Assembly: GCA_003139545.1 (NCBI GenBank)
Contig: PLJC01000038.1
Location: 186,587 to 250,586 of the forward strand
Origin: Actinomycetota bacterium
GTDB taxonomy: Bacteria; Actinomycetota; Thermoleophilia; Gaiellales; Gaiellaceae
Reading direction: 5' to 3'
Length of the DNA stretch: 64,000 nucleotides
Shown here: piece by piece, positions 34,984 through 44,639 of the stretch
Numbering within the stretch: position 1 is the first letter of the stretch
Layout: each line of letters opens with the position of its first letter
The notes under the pieces: generated by a model
What the model saw: only the letters and a program-made list of their open reading frames with translations
The model's database searches: none
Told to the model about the DNA's origin: nothing
Translations under genes and position numbers: made by a program

Positions 34984-36921
34984 ATGAACGTCATCACCAG
35001 CCGATTGCCAGCCGTCCGCGGCCGTAGGGCCATCCCGCATGCGCTCCGCAGCCTCGGCCTCTTGAACGGGCTCATGGGCGCCGCGCTCATCGGTGCGGGC
35101 ATCGGCTCCTACCTCGTCGTGGCCGGGACGAGCACCCCCGCAGCCGCCGTTCGCACGGCGACGGTGACGCGCGGCGTCGTCCTCTCGACCACCTCGGCAA
35201 CCGGCACGCTGCAGGCGGCGAAGGAGCTGAACGTCGGATTCACGGGCGCAGGGACAATCACCGCGATCGACGTCAAGCCCGGGCAGCGCGTCACTCAGGG
35301 CCAGCTCCTCGGCCGCATCGACTCCACTACCGCGCAGCAGGCGCTGCAGCAGGCGCAGGCGTCCCTCGCGACCGCGGAGGCGCAGTACGAGGTGACGCTC
35401 ACGGGCGAGACCGCTCAGCAGCGAAAGCAGGACGCCCTCTCGGTCACGCAGGCGAAGGACGCGCTCGTGAACGCGAAGGCGACACGGAAACAGGATGCGA
35501 GGCAGTCCGCCGCGTCCGTCGCGCAGTCGACGAGCTCGCTCCGGACCGATCAGGGGCAGGAGAAGGTCGACCTCTACCAGCAGTCGAAGGATCGCGCGAC
35601 GTACGCGACGGAGGACGCGGCGAACGCCGCGATCGCGAACGACAAGACGCAGCTCGCTGCCGACCAGACGAAGCAGCAGTCCGACTCGCAGCATCAGTTC
35701 GACCTCCAGGCTCAGGAGAACTCCGACAACAACCAGCTCTCCGCCGACCAGACGAGCCTGACCGCGGCGCAGACCGCGCACAACAACGCGGGCATCGCCC
35801 AGTACACCGCCGCGATAGCGAACGACAGGTCTGCGGTCGAGAGCGACCAGGCTTCGCTCACCTCGCTGCAGAAGACGCAGAACGCCGACAGCTACGCGAT
35901 CAGCCAGGACAACACCACTCTCACGAACGACCAGGCCGCGCTGACAGGCCTCCAGAACGACGCCAAGACCATCCAGGCCGACGAGGCGAAGATCGCCTCC
36001 GACCGCTCCGCATTGAGCAACGCGAAGCTGAATGCCGCATCGGGCACTGCGCGCGACGCGCAGACAGTGTCGTCCGACGAGCTCTCGGTGAAGTCGGCGC
36101 GGATGGGCGTCGTGGTCAAGCAGGCGCCTCCGACCGCCGCCGCGCTCGACGCCGCGAACGCGAGCGTCGTCAACGCGCGGGTCAACGTCACGACCGCGGA
36201 GAAGGCGGTCTCGGATACGGAGCTGCGCGCGCCGATCGCAGGGACGGTTGCCTCCGTCAACGGCACCGTCGGCACGGCGGAGTCGGGCGGCGGCAGCTCC
36301 GCCGTCTCGAGCTCGTCGTCGGCCAGCGGCTCCTCCGGCAGCGGCTCGTCGACGGGTCTCGTCACGCTCACCGGCATCAACGGCATGCAGCTCGTCGCCG
36401 GCTTCGCCGAGACCGACACGGCGAAGCTCCGCGCCGGCCAGCCGGCAACCGTCACGGTCGACGCGCTGCCGACGGTCGAGCTCGCGGCGCACATCATCGC
36501 CATCGCAGGCACGGCGACTTCCACCTCGGGTGTTGTCACCTACACCGTCACGTTCGCGCTCGACCGGACCGAGGCGGGGCTCAAGTCCGGGATGACCGGC
36601 AACGTCGACGTCGTCGTCAGCGAAGTCGACAACGTCCTGCACGTTCCCACCGCAGCCGTGCGCGGGAGCGGCGCCAACGCGACCGTCACCGTCCTCCAGG
36701 CGGGCAAGCAGGTGAGTGTGCCCGTCGTCGCCGGCCTCCAGGGCGACTCGTCCACGGCCATCCTCAGCGGCCTCAAGGCGAACGAGAGCGTCGTGCTCCC
36801 CTCCGTGTCTCTCGCCACGACCGGCGGCACCGGATCCGGCACCACGGGTACGGGCTCGACAACCGGAACGGCCCGTCGCGGCGGCGGCGCCGCCTTCTTC
36901 GGCGGTGGATTCGGCGGATGA
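34984..36921 (+). CDS. HlyD/MacA-like periplasmic adaptor with very long coiled coil
   Basis: 645 residues from the ATG at 34984, which has AAGGAG 6 nt upstream. A membrane anchor lies at about 25-47, followed by a half-lipoyl motif ([20 protein letters not shown]) and then about 270 residues of Gln/Asp/Ala-rich coiled coil (about 95-370). The second lipoyl half and beta-barrel follow ([18 protein letters not shown]), with a Gly-rich C-terminus. The coiled coil is much longer than in MacA. It starts an operon with an ATPase and a permease. As no outer-membrane channel is seen, it may bridge a thick envelope rather than dock to TolC. Confidence 0.88.
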   Translation: MNVITSRLPAVRGRRAIPHALRSLGLLNGLMGAALIGAGIGSYLVVAGTSTPAAAVRTATVTRGVVLSTTSATGTLQAAKELNVGFTGAGTITAIDVKPGQRVTQGQLLGRIDSTTAQQALQQAQASLATAEAQYEVTLTGETAQQRKQDALSVTQAKDALVNAKATRKQDARQSAASVAQSTSSLRTDQGQEKVDLYQQSKDRATYATEDAANAAIANDKTQLAADQTKQQSDSQHQFDLQAQENSDNNQLSADQTSLTAAQTAHNNAGIAQYTAAIANDRSAVESDQASLTSLQKTQNADSYAISQDNTTLTNDQAALTGLQNDAKTIQADEAKIASDRSALSNAKLNAASGTARDAQTVSSDELSVKSARMGVVVKQAPPTAAALDAANASVVNARVNVTTAEKAVSDTELRAPIAGTVASVNGTVGTAESGGGSSAVSSSSSASGSSGSGSSTGLVTLTGINGMQLVAGFAETDTAKLRAGQPATVTVDALPTVELAAHIIAIAGTATSTSGVVTYTVTFALDRTEAGLKSGMTGNVDVVVSEVDNVLHVPTAAVRGSGANATVTVLQAGKQVSVPVVAGLQGDSSTAILSGLKANESVVLPSVSLATTGGTGSGTTGTGSTTGTARRGGGAAFFGGGFGG

Positions 36922-37634
36922 GCCGCCCTCGGCGCCGCGCCACGCTCGTCCTCGAGCGCGTCACAAAGACGTATGGCACCGGCGACATCGCCGTGCAGGC
37001 GTTGCGCGGCATCGATCTGCGCGTCGAGCGCGGCGACTTCATCGCCGTCATGGGCGCGTCCGGCAGCGGCAAGTCGACGCTCATGAACCTCATCGGCTGC
37101 CTCGACGTCCCGACCGAAGGGCGGTATCTCCTCGAAGGGCTCGACGTCAGCCGTCTCGACGAGTTCGAGCTTGCGTTCGTCCGCAACCGGAAAATCGGCT
37201 TCGTCTTCCAGGCCTACAACCTCATCCCGCGCACGAGCGCGTTGCGCAACGTCGAGCTGCCGCTCATCTACGCGCGTGCACCGAAGGCGGAACGCAAGCG
37301 GCGCGCCGAGGAAGCTCTCGCGGCCGTCGGTGTCGCCGACCGCATGCACCACGTGCCCTCGGAGCTCTCCGGTGGGCAGCAACAGCGCGTCGCGATCGCG
37401 CGCGCGATCGTCACCGAGCCGGCGATCGTGCTCGCGGACGAGCCGACGGGCAACCTGGACAGCGCGGCGAGCGCGGAGGTCATGCAGATCTTCGCCCGGC
37501 TCAACGCGAGCGGCAGGACGATCGTGATGATCACCCACGAGCCCGACGTCGCTGCGTACGCGAAGCGCGTCGTCCACATCGCGGACGGCCTCATCGAGTC
37601 CGACGAGGCCAAGACGGTGGTGATGAGCGCGTGA
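36918..37634 (+). CDS. MacB/LolD-type ABC transporter ATPase
   Basis: 238 residues. It shows the FtsE/LolD/MacB pattern: Walker [16 protein letters not shown], the [22 protein letters not shown] block, signature [16 protein letters not shown], Walker [13 protein letters not shown] and H-loop ITHEPDVA. It powers the adjacent FtsX-like permease. The ATG overlaps the adaptor's stop by 4 bases and its own stop overlaps the permease GTG, so the three are coupled in one operon. Confidence 0.94.
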   Translation: MSRPRRRATLVLERVTKTYGTGDIAVQALRGIDLRVERGDFIAVMGASGSGKSTLMNLIGCLDVPTEGRYLLEGLDVSRLDEFELAFVRNRKIGFVFQAYNLIPRTSALRNVELPLIYARAPKAERKRRAEEALAAVGVADRMHHVPSELSGGQQQRVAIARAIVTEPAIVLADEPTGNLDSAASAEVMQIFARLNASGRTIVMITHEPDVAAYAKRVVHIADGLIESDEAKTVVMSA

Positions 37635-38845
37635 CCGCTGCGGAAGCGCTCCGGATGGCGGTGCAGGGCGTCCTCGCGAACAGGTTGCGCTCGATGCTGA
37701 CGATGCTCGGCATCACCATCGGCGTCGCCGCCGTCATCATCCTCGTCGCCGTCGGCAACGGATCCTCAGCCGCGGTGCAGCAGCGCATCGAGGCGCTCGG
37801 GACGAACGTCGTCTCGATCATGCCGGGGTTCAGCTTCGGCCGCGGCTCAGGCGGGGCGCAGAGCTCCTTCACGCAATTCACGACGAAGGACGTCAAGGCG
37901 CTCGAGGATCAGAATGCGGCGCCGGACATCAAATCGGTTACTCCCGTGGTGAACGGGAGCGTCACCGCGACCTTCGGCGCCGCGAGCTACTCGCCGAGCC
38001 AGTTCGTCGGCACGACGCCGTCGTACGAGGAGGCTCGCAAGTCCCCGGTCGAGGCGGGGACGTTCATCACCGCACAAGAGGAGGCGGAGCACGCGCGCGT
38101 CGTCGTGCTCGGCGAGACCGTGGTCGAGAACGTGTTCGGCAGCCAGAACCCACTCGGACAGACGATCAAGCTGAACGGCATCGGCTTCCAGGTCGTCGGC
38201 GTCCTCACGCCCAAGGGCTCGAACGGCATCCAGGACCAGGACGACATCGCCATCGCGCCGCTGACGACGACGCAGGACCTCATCACCGGCGTCACGAGCG
38301 GGCTCAGTCAGATCATCGTCGAGGCGAAGTCCTCCGGCCAGGTGAACGCAGCCGAAGCGGAGGCGACCGACATCCTCACGCCGAACCACTCGTCCAACGG
38401 CACGGCGAACTTCCGGGTGCAGAACCAGGCGTCGCTCCTGCAGACGACCGCATCGACGAACCACGTCTTCACCGTGCTGCTCGCGGCAGTGGCCGCCATC
38501 TCGCTGCTTGTCGGCGGGATCGGCGTGATGAACATCATGCTCGTCACTGTCACGGAGCGCACACGCGAGATCGGAATCCGCAAAGCGCTCGGCGCGCGCC
38601 GCGGCGACATCCTCGGCCAGTTCCTCACCGAGGCGGTGCTGCTGTCGATCTGCGGCGGCGTCGTCGGCGTGGCTGCCGGCCTCGTTGGAAGCTTCTTCAA
38701 GATCGTCGGCGTCCAGCCGGTCGTGCAGCTGTACTCGGTGCTGCTCGCGCTCGGCGTCGGCGTCGCCGTCGGCCTCTTCTTCGGCATCTACCCCGCCAAC
38801 CGCGCAGCGGCCCTCAGGCCCATCGAAGCACTGCGTTACGAATAG
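37631..38845 (+). CDS. MacB/FtsX-type ABC transporter permease
   Basis: 404 residues. One N-terminal membrane helix ([21 protein letters not shown]) is followed by a large extracytoplasmic domain (about 60-275) and three C-terminal helices, the layout of MacB and other mechanotransmission permeases. Conserved C-terminal motifs are [30 protein letters not shown] and [18 protein letters not shown]. It transmits ATP hydrolysis to the adaptor rather than passing substrate through the membrane. The start is a GTG in a 4-base overlap. Confidence 0.93.
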   Translation: MTAAEALRMAVQGVLANRLRSMLTMLGITIGVAAVIILVAVGNGSSAAVQQRIEALGTNVVSIMPGFSFGRGSGGAQSSFTQFTTKDVKALEDQNAAPDIKSVTPVVNGSVTATFGAASYSPSQFVGTTPSYEEARKSPVEAGTFITAQEEAEHARVVVLGETVVENVFGSQNPLGQTIKLNGIGFQVVGVLTPKGSNGIQDQDDIAIAPLTTTQDLITGVTSGLSQIIVEAKSSGQVNAAEAEATDILTPNHSSNGTANFRVQNQASLLQTTASTNHVFTVLLAAVAAISLLVGGIGVMNIMLVTVTERTREIGIRKALGARRGDILGQFLTEAVLLSICGGVVGVAAGLVGSFFKIVGVQPVVQLYSVLLALGVGVAVGLFFGIYPANRAAALRPIEALRYE

Positions 38846-38854
38846 GAGCATGGA

Positions 38855-39487
38855 ATGAGCACACTCGATACCGGGCTGCCGGTGCCTGCGGACGAGCCCG
38901 ACGACGACGACGACGTCGCCGCCGAGCTCGAGGCGCTGGCCATCTCGCGCCGGCGCAAGATGCCTCGCGTCACCCTCACGCTCGCCGTCGCCATCGTCGG
39001 AGCCGGCGCGTTCATCGGCGGCGCCGAGGCGCAGAAGCATCTCGGCTCGAGCCCGAGCTCGTCGAGCGGCGCGGGGAGCGGAGCCGCCTCGTCGTTCGCG
39101 TCCCGCTTCCGCGGCGGCGGGAGTGGTAGCGGTGCGACCGGAGGCGCGGGCGGCGGCGCGACCATCGGCACTGTCACGCTGATCAAGGGCTCGACCCTGT
39201 ACATCACGGACACGAGCGGGAACACCGTCAAGGTGACGACGTCGGCCGCGTCGCAGGTGACGAGGACGGTCTCGGGGACGGTGAAGAACGTGCGACCCGG
39301 CGACTCGGTCGTCGTGCGCGGCACGACGCAGAAGAATGGCACCGTCGCGGCGAGCTCGATCTCGCTCGGGGGCGCTGGCGGAAGCAGCGGGGCGACCGGG
39401 TTCGGCGGCACCGGTAGCGGCAACAGCAACAGCAACGGCGGCGCCACCGGCTTCGGCGGGGGTAGCAGCTCGAATGGAGGTGGATGA
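38855..39487 (+). CDS. Membrane-anchored Gly/Ser-rich protein with a DUF5666-like beta domain
   Basis: 210 residues. It has an acidic cytoplasmic N-terminus, one membrane segment at about 50-65 (VTLTLAVAIVGAGAFIGGAEA), a Gly/Ser-rich stretch, then a small beta domain (VTLIKGSTLYITDTSGNTV and VRPGDSVVVRGTTQKNGTVA) and a Gly/Asn-rich tail. The beta domain looks like the DUF5666 repeat found in secreted actinobacterial proteins. The ATG has AGGAG just upstream. It follows the permease by 9 bp and is probably a lipid- or wall-facing accessory of the efflux operon. Confidence 0.8.
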   Translation: MSTLDTGLPVPADEPDDDDDVAAELEALAISRRRKMPRVTLTLAVAIVGAGAFIGGAEAQKHLGSSPSSSSGAGSGAASSFASRFRGGGSGSGATGGAGGGATIGTVTLIKGSTLYITDTSGNTVKVTTSAASQVTRTVSGTVKNVRPGDSVVVRGTTQKNGTVAASSISLGGAGGSSGATGFGGTGSGNSNSNGGATGFGGGSSSNGGG

Positions 39488-40194
39488 TGATTCGTAGCGG
39501 TATTGCGGCGGTGGCGGCCGGGCTTGTTCTGGTTCCTGCGGCCTCGGCGGCATCGCCCGTGCAGGGCTCCCTGTTCGGCCCGGTGGTCTCGGTCAAGGGC
39601 ACGACATTCACGATCACGACGACGCTCAGCCCGTCCGGCAAGTCGCTCGTCTCGGCAGGCTCGGCGAAGATCACTGAGCAGGCAGCCGCGCCGAAATCGA
39701 GCCTGAAGGTCGGCGCGTGCGTGATGGCGACCGGTGCGCGGAACGCGAAGGGCGTCGTTGCCGCCACGCGGATCACGATCTCGCAACCGGTCAAGGGCTC
39801 GTGCACGAACGGCTTCGCCGGTCGCGGCGGAAACCGGCCCGGCGGCGGTACACCGCCCTCCGGCAACCGGACGCCTCCGGCCGGCGGGTTCAGCCGGAGC
39901 GGAAACTTCGGCTTTGCCTCCGGCTCCGTGACCAAGGTGAGCGGCTCGACCGTCACCGTGAAGGGGAAGAAGTTCGGCTCGTCCGCGACGCAGACGACCA
40001 CGGTGACCGTGTCGTCGAAGACGTCGCTCCAGCACACGGCGACAGTGAAGACGTCGGCGATCGAGGTGAAGATGTGCGCCTTCGTCAACGGCACGAGCAC
40101 CGATAAGGGCCTCACCGTGAAGGCGACGAGGGTCGCGCTTACCCCCGAGACGAAGGGAACCTGTACGAGCGGCTTCAGGCGTCCCGGTAGCTGA
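39484..40194 (+). CDS. Secreted protein with two DUF5666-like segments
   Basis: 236 residues. A signal peptide ends near ASAASPVQG. Two related beta segments follow (VVSVKGTTFTITTTLSPSGK and GSVTKVSGSTVTVKGKKFG), separated by a Gly/Pro-rich stretch. Four cysteines (GACVMAT, GSCTNGF, MCAFVNG, GTCTSGF) lie in the same relative positions of the two halves, suggesting an internal duplication and two disulfides. It overlaps the preceding gene by 4 bases; ATG 39487 is an alternative start. It completes the efflux operon and probably works outside the membrane. Confidence 0.8.
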   Translation: MMIRSGIAAVAAGLVLVPAASAASPVQGSLFGPVVSVKGTTFTITTTLSPSGKSLVSAGSAKITEQAAAPKSSLKVGACVMATGARNAKGVVAATRITISQPVKGSCTNGFAGRGGNRPGGGTPPSGNRTPPAGGFSRSGNFGFASGSVTKVSGSTVTVKGKKFGSSATQTTTVTVSSKTSLQHTATVKTSAIEVKMCAFVNGTSTDKGLTVKATRVALTPETKGTCTSGFRRPGS

Positions 40195-40196
40195 CG

Positions 40197-40202
40197 TACG
40201 CT
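40197..40202 (+). promoter_or_regulatory. Leaderless -10 box (TACGCT) of the GlcD-like gene
   Basis: TACGCT lies 7 nt before the GTG at 40210 and no ribosome site is visible. Confidence 0.5.
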
Positions 40203-40209
40203 TGCCGGC

Positions 40210-41565
40210 GTGGCGGTCGTCGCCGATCTCCGCGCGGCTCTCCTCCGGCTCGTGCCGGACGAGAGCCGCGTGAGCGAGGTCGAGTCGGTCCTCGACCAGC
40301 ACGCCGGCGACCTCAGCTACCACGAGCCGCACCGTCCCGACGTCGTCGTCTTCGCCGAGTCGACGGCGGAGGTGTCGGCCGTGCTTGCTCACGCGAACGC
40401 GGCCGGCGTGCCCGTCGTCGCCTTCGGCGCCGGCACGAGCCTCGAGGGGCACGTGATCCCGCTGCACGGCGGGATCAGCCTCGACTTGACGCGGATGAAC
40501 GCCGTCGTCGCCGTGCGGCCCGACGATCTGACCGCGACCGTGCAGGCAGGTGCGACGCGGTCGCAGCTGGCGGCGGCTGCGGGCCCGCACGGCCTCTGGT
40601 TCCCGGTCGACCCGGGTGCGGACGCGACGCTCGGCGGCATGGCGGCGACGAACGCGAGCGGGACGACGACCGTCCGCTACGGCGGCATGCGCGCGCACGT
40701 GCTCGCGCTCGAGGTCGTGCTCGCGGATGGTCGCGTGATACGGACTGGGACACGAGCGGTGAAGACCTCAGCGGGCTACAACCTCACCGAGCTCTTCGTC
40801 GGATCGGAGGGAACGCTCGGCGTGATCACCGAGCTGACGTTGCGCCTGCACCCGATCCCCGAGCGCATCATCGTCGCGCGCGCTGCATTCCCGTCGGTGG
40901 AGGCGGCCTGCCGTGCCGCAGCCGCGATCATCGGTGCGGGTGTCCTCGTCACGCGCTGCGAGCTCCTCGACGCGACGACGATCGCTGCGCTGAACGCGTT
41001 CAAGGGGACGTCGTTCCCGGAGTCGCCGTATCTCTTCATCGAGCTTGGCAGTGAGCTCGAGACGGTGCGCGAGCTCGCCGAGGACGAGGGTGCAACCGCG
41101 TTCGAGTCGGAGACCGACCCGACTGCGCGTGCACGCATGTGGGATGCGCGACACAGCGCGCTGATGGCATCTCTCGCACTGGCTCCCGGATCGAAGGCGA
41201 TGACGACCGATGTCGCCGTGCCGCTCTCCGAGCTGGCCCCGGCGATCGAGCACGCCCGGGCGGCGCTCGACGCGTCCGGCCTCCGCGGCGGCATCGTCGG
41301 CCACGTCGGCGACGGCAACTTCCACCTCGCGTTCCTGCTCGATCCCGCCGACGCCGAGTCGGTTAGACGCGCGCAAGCGCTCAACACCTCGCTCGTCGAG
41401 GACGCGCTTGCGCGCGGCGGCACCTGCACGGGGGAGCACGGCATCGGCTACGGCAAGCTCGGCTACCTCGCCCGCGAGCACCCGGATCTGCTCGATCTCT
41501 ACCGCGGCATCAAGGAGCTCTTCGATCCCAACGGGATCCTCAACCCCGGGAAGGTCGTGCCCTAG
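40210..41565 (+). CDS. FAD-linked oxidase of the GlcD/D-lactate dehydrogenase family
   Basis: 451 residues. VAO-family flavoprotein that oxidises a 2-hydroxyacid (glycolate or D-lactate). The FAD domain shows VVVFAESTAEVSAVLAHA, VVAFGAGTSLEGHVIPLHGG and GPHGLWFPVDPGADATLGGM; the C-terminal domain shows VGHVGDGNFHLAFLLDP and GTCTGEHGIGYGK, which hold the conserved active-site histidines. It stands alone without GlcE or GlcF, so it may pass electrons to a different acceptor. It has a leaderless-type promoter and overlaps the convergent BNR gene by 26 bp. Confidence 0.93.
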   Translation: MAVVADLRAALLRLVPDESRVSEVESVLDQHAGDLSYHEPHRPDVVVFAESTAEVSAVLAHANAAGVPVVAFGAGTSLEGHVIPLHGGISLDLTRMNAVVAVRPDDLTATVQAGATRSQLAAAAGPHGLWFPVDPGADATLGGMAATNASGTTTVRYGGMRAHVLALEVVLADGRVIRTGTRAVKTSAGYNLTELFVGSEGTLGVITELTLRLHPIPERIIVARAAFPSVEAACRAAAAIIGAGVLVTRCELLDATTIAALNAFKGTSFPESPYLFIELGSELETVRELAEDEGATAFESETDPTARARMWDARHSALMASLALAPGSKAMTTDVAVPLSELAPAIEHARAALDASGLRGGIVGHVGDGNFHLAFLLDPADAESVRRAQALNTSLVEDALARGGTCTGEHGIGYGKLGYLAREHPDLLDLYRGIKELFDPNGILNPGKVVP

Positions 41566-42700
41566 TCCAGGTTCGTCCGCCGTCGGTGGACTGGAAGAGT
41601 GCAGTGTTGTATCCCTGCTCGCGTGCCACGACCCAAGCCGTTCGCGCGTCGGCGGCGCTCACCGTCACGACCGAGCAGCGGCGTGCAGGGAGTCCGCTCG
41701 CGACGACGGCGTGCCAGCTTCGCCCGCCGTCGACGGAGACCTGAACGACCGGACGCCGCGCTCCGCCGACGATCCACCAAGTCCGGGGGCCTGCGATGGC
41801 AGCCGGCCAGACGCCGCTGGAGTAGATCGACATCGGGCACGCGCCCACAGCGCGGACTGATTGCAGCGACCAATGGCTTCCCCCGTCTCGAGTGATGGAG
41901 AAGGCAACCGATTTCGTAGAGCCGGGCTCGTCGGCCGGCCGATTGCCGATCGTCGCTGCGACGACACCCGTGCTGCCGAAGAATTGCGGAACGTCGAGGC
42001 GCGCCATCGCTTCGTCCGGAACGGGAATCGACACCGGCTTCCAGCGGCGCCCGCCGTCGTGTGTTGAGTACGCAACGCCGGCAGAGCGGTTGAACAAGCA
42101 CCGGCCCATCCAGCCCGCCGAGCGCGAGACGAAGCGAATCGGCGCCAGGCACGGAGGCGTGGTCGTGAGTTGCTTCCAGGTCCGACCGCCGTTACTCGTC
42201 CCGAGGAGCTCTCCCGCCGGAGCGTTCGGGCTCACCGGCTCCATCCAGCCGTGGAGCTCGTCGGGGAAGCTGAGATACGTTGGGCCGCCGCCGCAGCTGT
42301 GTCCGCCCGGTGCGCCGAGGGACTGCCACGAGCGGCCGCCGTCGCTCGTCCGATAGAGGTAGACGGTGGCGCGCGCGCAGTTGTACCCCGCTACCCAGCC
42401 GTGCAGCCGGTCGACGAAGGCGACGTCGTCGATTGTGTCGACCTCGTCCGCCCGGAGAGCGGACGGCGTCACGTCACGCCAACGGTCGCTGTCGTACAGA
42501 AAGAGGCGGATGACGACGCGCGTGCGGCCTCCGCTTTCGATCGTTCGATAGGCGACCGAATAACCGAAGCCTTGCGACCGGAGCTGCGTCGGCCCGATCG
42601 TCGTTCTGAGAACGGTCACGCGGCCGGCCGAAGCGGCCGGAATGCCCAACGCGAATACCAGCATCGCGGACGAGCACACGCAGCACGCGACGCGTGCCAT
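41540..42700 (-). CDS. Secreted BNR/sialidase-like repeat protein
   Basis: 386 residues from the ATG at 42700. A signal peptide ends near AASAGRVTV. The rest is a beta-propeller of several BNR-like repeats with the Asp-box-like pattern Ser/Thr-x-Asp-Gly-Gly-x-x-Trp: TSDGGRSWQSL, TSNGGRTWKQL, THDGGRRWKPV, TRDGGSHWSLQ, SVDGGRSWHAV and STDGGRTWTRA. Such proteins bind or cleave glycans, or act as YCF48-like assembly factors; no sialidase active site is evident. It lies 7 bp downstream of the aldo/keto reductase gene and may be co-transcribed. Confidence 0.85.
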   Translation of the reverse strand: MARVACCVCSSAMLVFALGIPAASAGRVTVLRTTIGPTQLRSQGFGYSVAYRTIESGGRTRVVIRLFLYDSDRWRDVTPSALRADEVDTIDDVAFVDRLHGWVAGYNCARATVYLYRTSDGGRSWQSLGAPGGHSCGGGPTYLSFPDELHGWMEPVSPNAPAGELLGTSNGGRTWKQLTTTPPCLAPIRFVSRSAGWMGRCLFNRSAGVAYSTHDGGRRWKPVSIPVPDEAMARLDVPQFFGSTGVVAATIGNRPADEPGSTKSVAFSITRDGGSHWSLQSVRAVGACPMSIYSSGVWPAAIAGPRTWWIVGGARRPVVQVSVDGGRSWHAVVASGLPARRCSVVTVSAADARTAWVVAREQGYNTALFQSTDGGRTWTRARPSRG

Positions 42701-42707
42701 GGCTCCG

Positions 42708-43673
42708 CTAGCTCGCCGGCCCTTCGTACGCGATCGAGCCGTCGAGGATCTCGTCGATGCGCGCGAGCGTCGCGCCGTCGAGGTCGACGCCGCTCGCTGC
42801 AGCGTTGTCCTCCACCTGCTGCGGACGCGAGGCACCGATGATGGCGGAGGCGACGTTCGGCTCGCGTAGGACCCAGGCAAGGGCGAGCTGCGCCGTCGAG
42901 ATGCCGAGCTCCTTCGCAACGTTCCCGAGCTCCTGCACCTGCTCGAGCAGCTTCTTCGCGCGCAAGCGGTCGTCGAAGAAGTAGTTCATGCTCTCCGCCG
43001 CCGCGCGGCTGTCCTTGGGCGGCGGCTCGCCCGGCTTGTACTTGCCGGTGAGGACGCCCTGCGCGAGCGGCGACCAGACGATCTGCGAGATGCCATGCTC
43101 GGAACAGAACGGGATGACGTCCCGCTCCGGGCCGCGCCAGAGCATCGAGTACTGCGGCTGGCTGGAAACGAACTTCTCGACGTTCGGGAGTGCGAGAGCC
43201 TCGGTGATCTTGTCCACCGGCCACTCGCTGAAGCCGATGTAGCGGGCTTTGCCCTGCCGCACGACCTCGGTGAGCGCATCCATCGTCTCCTCGAGCGGCG
43301 TGTCCCAGTCATAGCGATGGCACTGGTACAGGTCGACGTACTCGGTGCGCAGGCGTGCGAGCGACGCGTCCATCTGCTTGACGATTTGCGCACGCGACAG
43401 CCCGCGGCCGCCGTCCGGCATCGGGAAGAAGACCTTCGTCGCGAGGACGTACGAGTCGCGCTGCCTGCCGGCGAGCACCTGGCCGAGGAACTCCTCGGCA
43501 GCGCCGCCGGCGTAGACGTTCGCGGTGTCGATGAAGTTGATGCCGACTTCGAACGCCTTCGCGACGCAGGCCTCGGCCTGGTCGCTCCCGACGCCGCCGC
43601 CGTACGTGAGCCACGAGCCGAGGCTGATCTCGGAGACCTGGAGGTCGCTGGAGCCGAGCTGGCGATAACGCAT
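42708..43673 (-). CDS. Aldo/keto reductase (potassium-channel beta-subunit group)
   Basis: 321 residues. NAD(P)H-dependent carbonyl reductase with the tetrad visible: Asp and Tyr in FIDTANVYAGGAAEE, Lys in VLATKVFF and His in YQCHRYDWDTP. SQPQYSMLWRGPE and IVWSPLAQGVLTGKYKPG are the cofactor-side blocks. It resembles the Kv-beta/YghZ group that acts on aldehydes. The ATG is one base from overlapping the divergent VOC gene's longest frame; the symmetric promoter at 43680-43698 lies 7 nt upstream of the start. Confidence 0.93.
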   Translation of the reverse strand: MRYRQLGSSDLQVSEISLGSWLTYGGGVGSDQAEACVAKAFEVGINFIDTANVYAGGAAEEFLGQVLAGRQRDSYVLATKVFFPMPDGGRGLSRAQIVKQMDASLARLRTEYVDLYQCHRYDWDTPLEETMDALTEVVRQGKARYIGFSEWPVDKITEALALPNVEKFVSSQPQYSMLWRGPERDVIPFCSEHGISQIVWSPLAQGVLTGKYKPGEPPPKDSRAAAESMNYFFDDRLRAKKLLEQVQELGNVAKELGISTAQLALAWVLREPNVASAIIGASRPQQVEDNAAASGVDLDGATLARIDEILDGSIAYEGPAS

Positions 43674-43679
43674 GGGCTC

Positions 43680-43698
43680 GACGCTATCGGTTAGCGTC
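43680..43698. promoter_or_regulatory. Symmetric bidirectional leaderless promoter (AKR and VOC genes)
   Basis: GACGCTATCGGTTAGCGTC has perfect 7-bp arms with a 5-base centre. TAGCGT occurs once on each strand: on plus at 43692-43697, 7 nt before GTG 43705; on minus at 43681-43686, 7 nt before ATG 43673. The layout is exactly mirror-symmetric, which supports both start codons and makes it a bidirectional promoter or an operator covering both. Confidence 0.6.
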
Positions 43699-43704
43699 CG
43701 GCTC

Positions 43705-44079
43705 GTGCCGCAGTTGGACGCACTTGGGGTCGTGTCCGCGGATCTCGACCGGTCGCGGGCCTTCTACCGCCTGCTCGGCATCGAGGTCGCCGAAGGCGAC
43801 GATCACGTCGAGGCGACCCTCCCCAACGGGATCCGCCTGATGTTCGACACCGAGGACGTCATCCGCAGCTTCTCGCCGGACTGGCAGCGCGCGACCGGCA
43901 ACCAGGTCTCGCTCGCGTTTGCGTGCGACAGCCCTGCCGACGTCGACGAGACGTACGCGCGCGTCGTCGCGGCCGGCTTCCAGGGCGTGAAAGAGCCGTG
44001 GGACGCGTTCTGGGGTCACCGCTACGCGCAGCTTGCGGACCCGGACGGCGTCCACGTCGATCTCTTCGCCGCTCTCTGA
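43705..44079 (+). CDS. VOC-family (glyoxalase-like) protein
   Basis: 124 residues from the GTG at 43705; an ATG at 43672 exists but would overlap the divergent gene's start codon. Vicinal-oxygen-chelate fold, with VPQLDALGVVSADLDRSRAF and a C-terminal YAQLADPDGVHVDLF that supplies the metal-binding glutamate position. Substrate unknown. The GTG is placed 7 nt after a TAGCGT box, which supports this start. Its stop overlaps the next gene's CTG by 4 bases. Confidence 0.9.
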   Translation: MPQLDALGVVSADLDRSRAFYRLLGIEVAEGDDHVEATLPNGIRLMFDTEDVIRSFSPDWQRATGNQVSLAFACDSPADVDETYARVVAAGFQGVKEPWDAFWGHRYAQLADPDGVHVDLFAAL

Positions 44080-44639
44080 TCGAGGATCGCCTCGAGCTTG
44101 CGGGCCGGGAGCTCACGCTGCTCCGGCCGCCGAGCGCGGACGACCTGATCGACGAGCAGGCCTTCGACGAGGACGAGTTCATGCCCTACTGGGCAGAGCT
44201 GTGGCCGAGCGGCATCGCGCTCGCGCGCGTCGTGGCCGAGCTCGATATCGGTGGCAAGCGCGTGCTCGAGCTCGGCGCAGGCCTCGGCCTGCCGTCGCTC
44301 GCCGCCGCGCTGCGCGGCGCCGACGTGCTCGCCACCGACTGGGCCGACGATGCCGTGACGTTGCTGGAGGAGAACGCCGTCCGGAACGGGATCGTTCTGC
44401 GGGCGGAGCGCGTGCGCTGGGACGAGCCCGGTCTCCTCCTCGAGGGGGCGCCGTGGGATCTCGTGCTCGGTGCCGACCTCCTGTACGAGGAACGCAACGC
44501 GAACCTGCTCCTCGAGCTGCTGCCGCGCCTCGGCGCGCGCGACGTCCTCCTCGCCGAGCCCGGCCGGCCGGCCGCCGCGGGATTCCTGGCGCACTGGGAC
44601 GTCGAGGAGCTCGCGGACCGGGTATACCGGCTGCGGTGA
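44076..44639 (+). CDS. SAM-dependent methyltransferase (apparent CTG start)
   Basis: 187 residues from a CTG at 44076 in a CTGA overlap with the preceding stop. The first usable ATG (FMPYWAELW) would cut into the conserved N-terminus. It is a class I methyltransferase of the lysine/PrmA-like group: MPYWAELWPSG, VLELGAGLGLPSLAAAL as motif I, VLATDWADDAV and LVLGADLLYEERN. The target may be a protein or a small molecule. Its own stop overlaps the amidase GTG by 4 bases, so it lies between two coupled genes. Confidence 0.82.
   Translation: MIEDRLELAGRELTLLRPPSADDLIDEQAFDEDEFMPYWAELWPSGIALARVVAELDIGGKRVLELGAGLGLPSLAAALRGADVLATDWADDAVTLLEENAVRNGIVLRAERVRWDEPGLLLEGAPWDLVLGADLLYEERNANLLLELLPRLGARDVLLAEPGRPAAAGFLAHWDVEELADRVYRLR

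Noticed and set aside
43672..43704. An ATG start for the VOC gene at 43672
   Set aside because: It would overlap the divergent start codon and the symmetric promoter; the conserved VOC sequence begins at GTG 43705.
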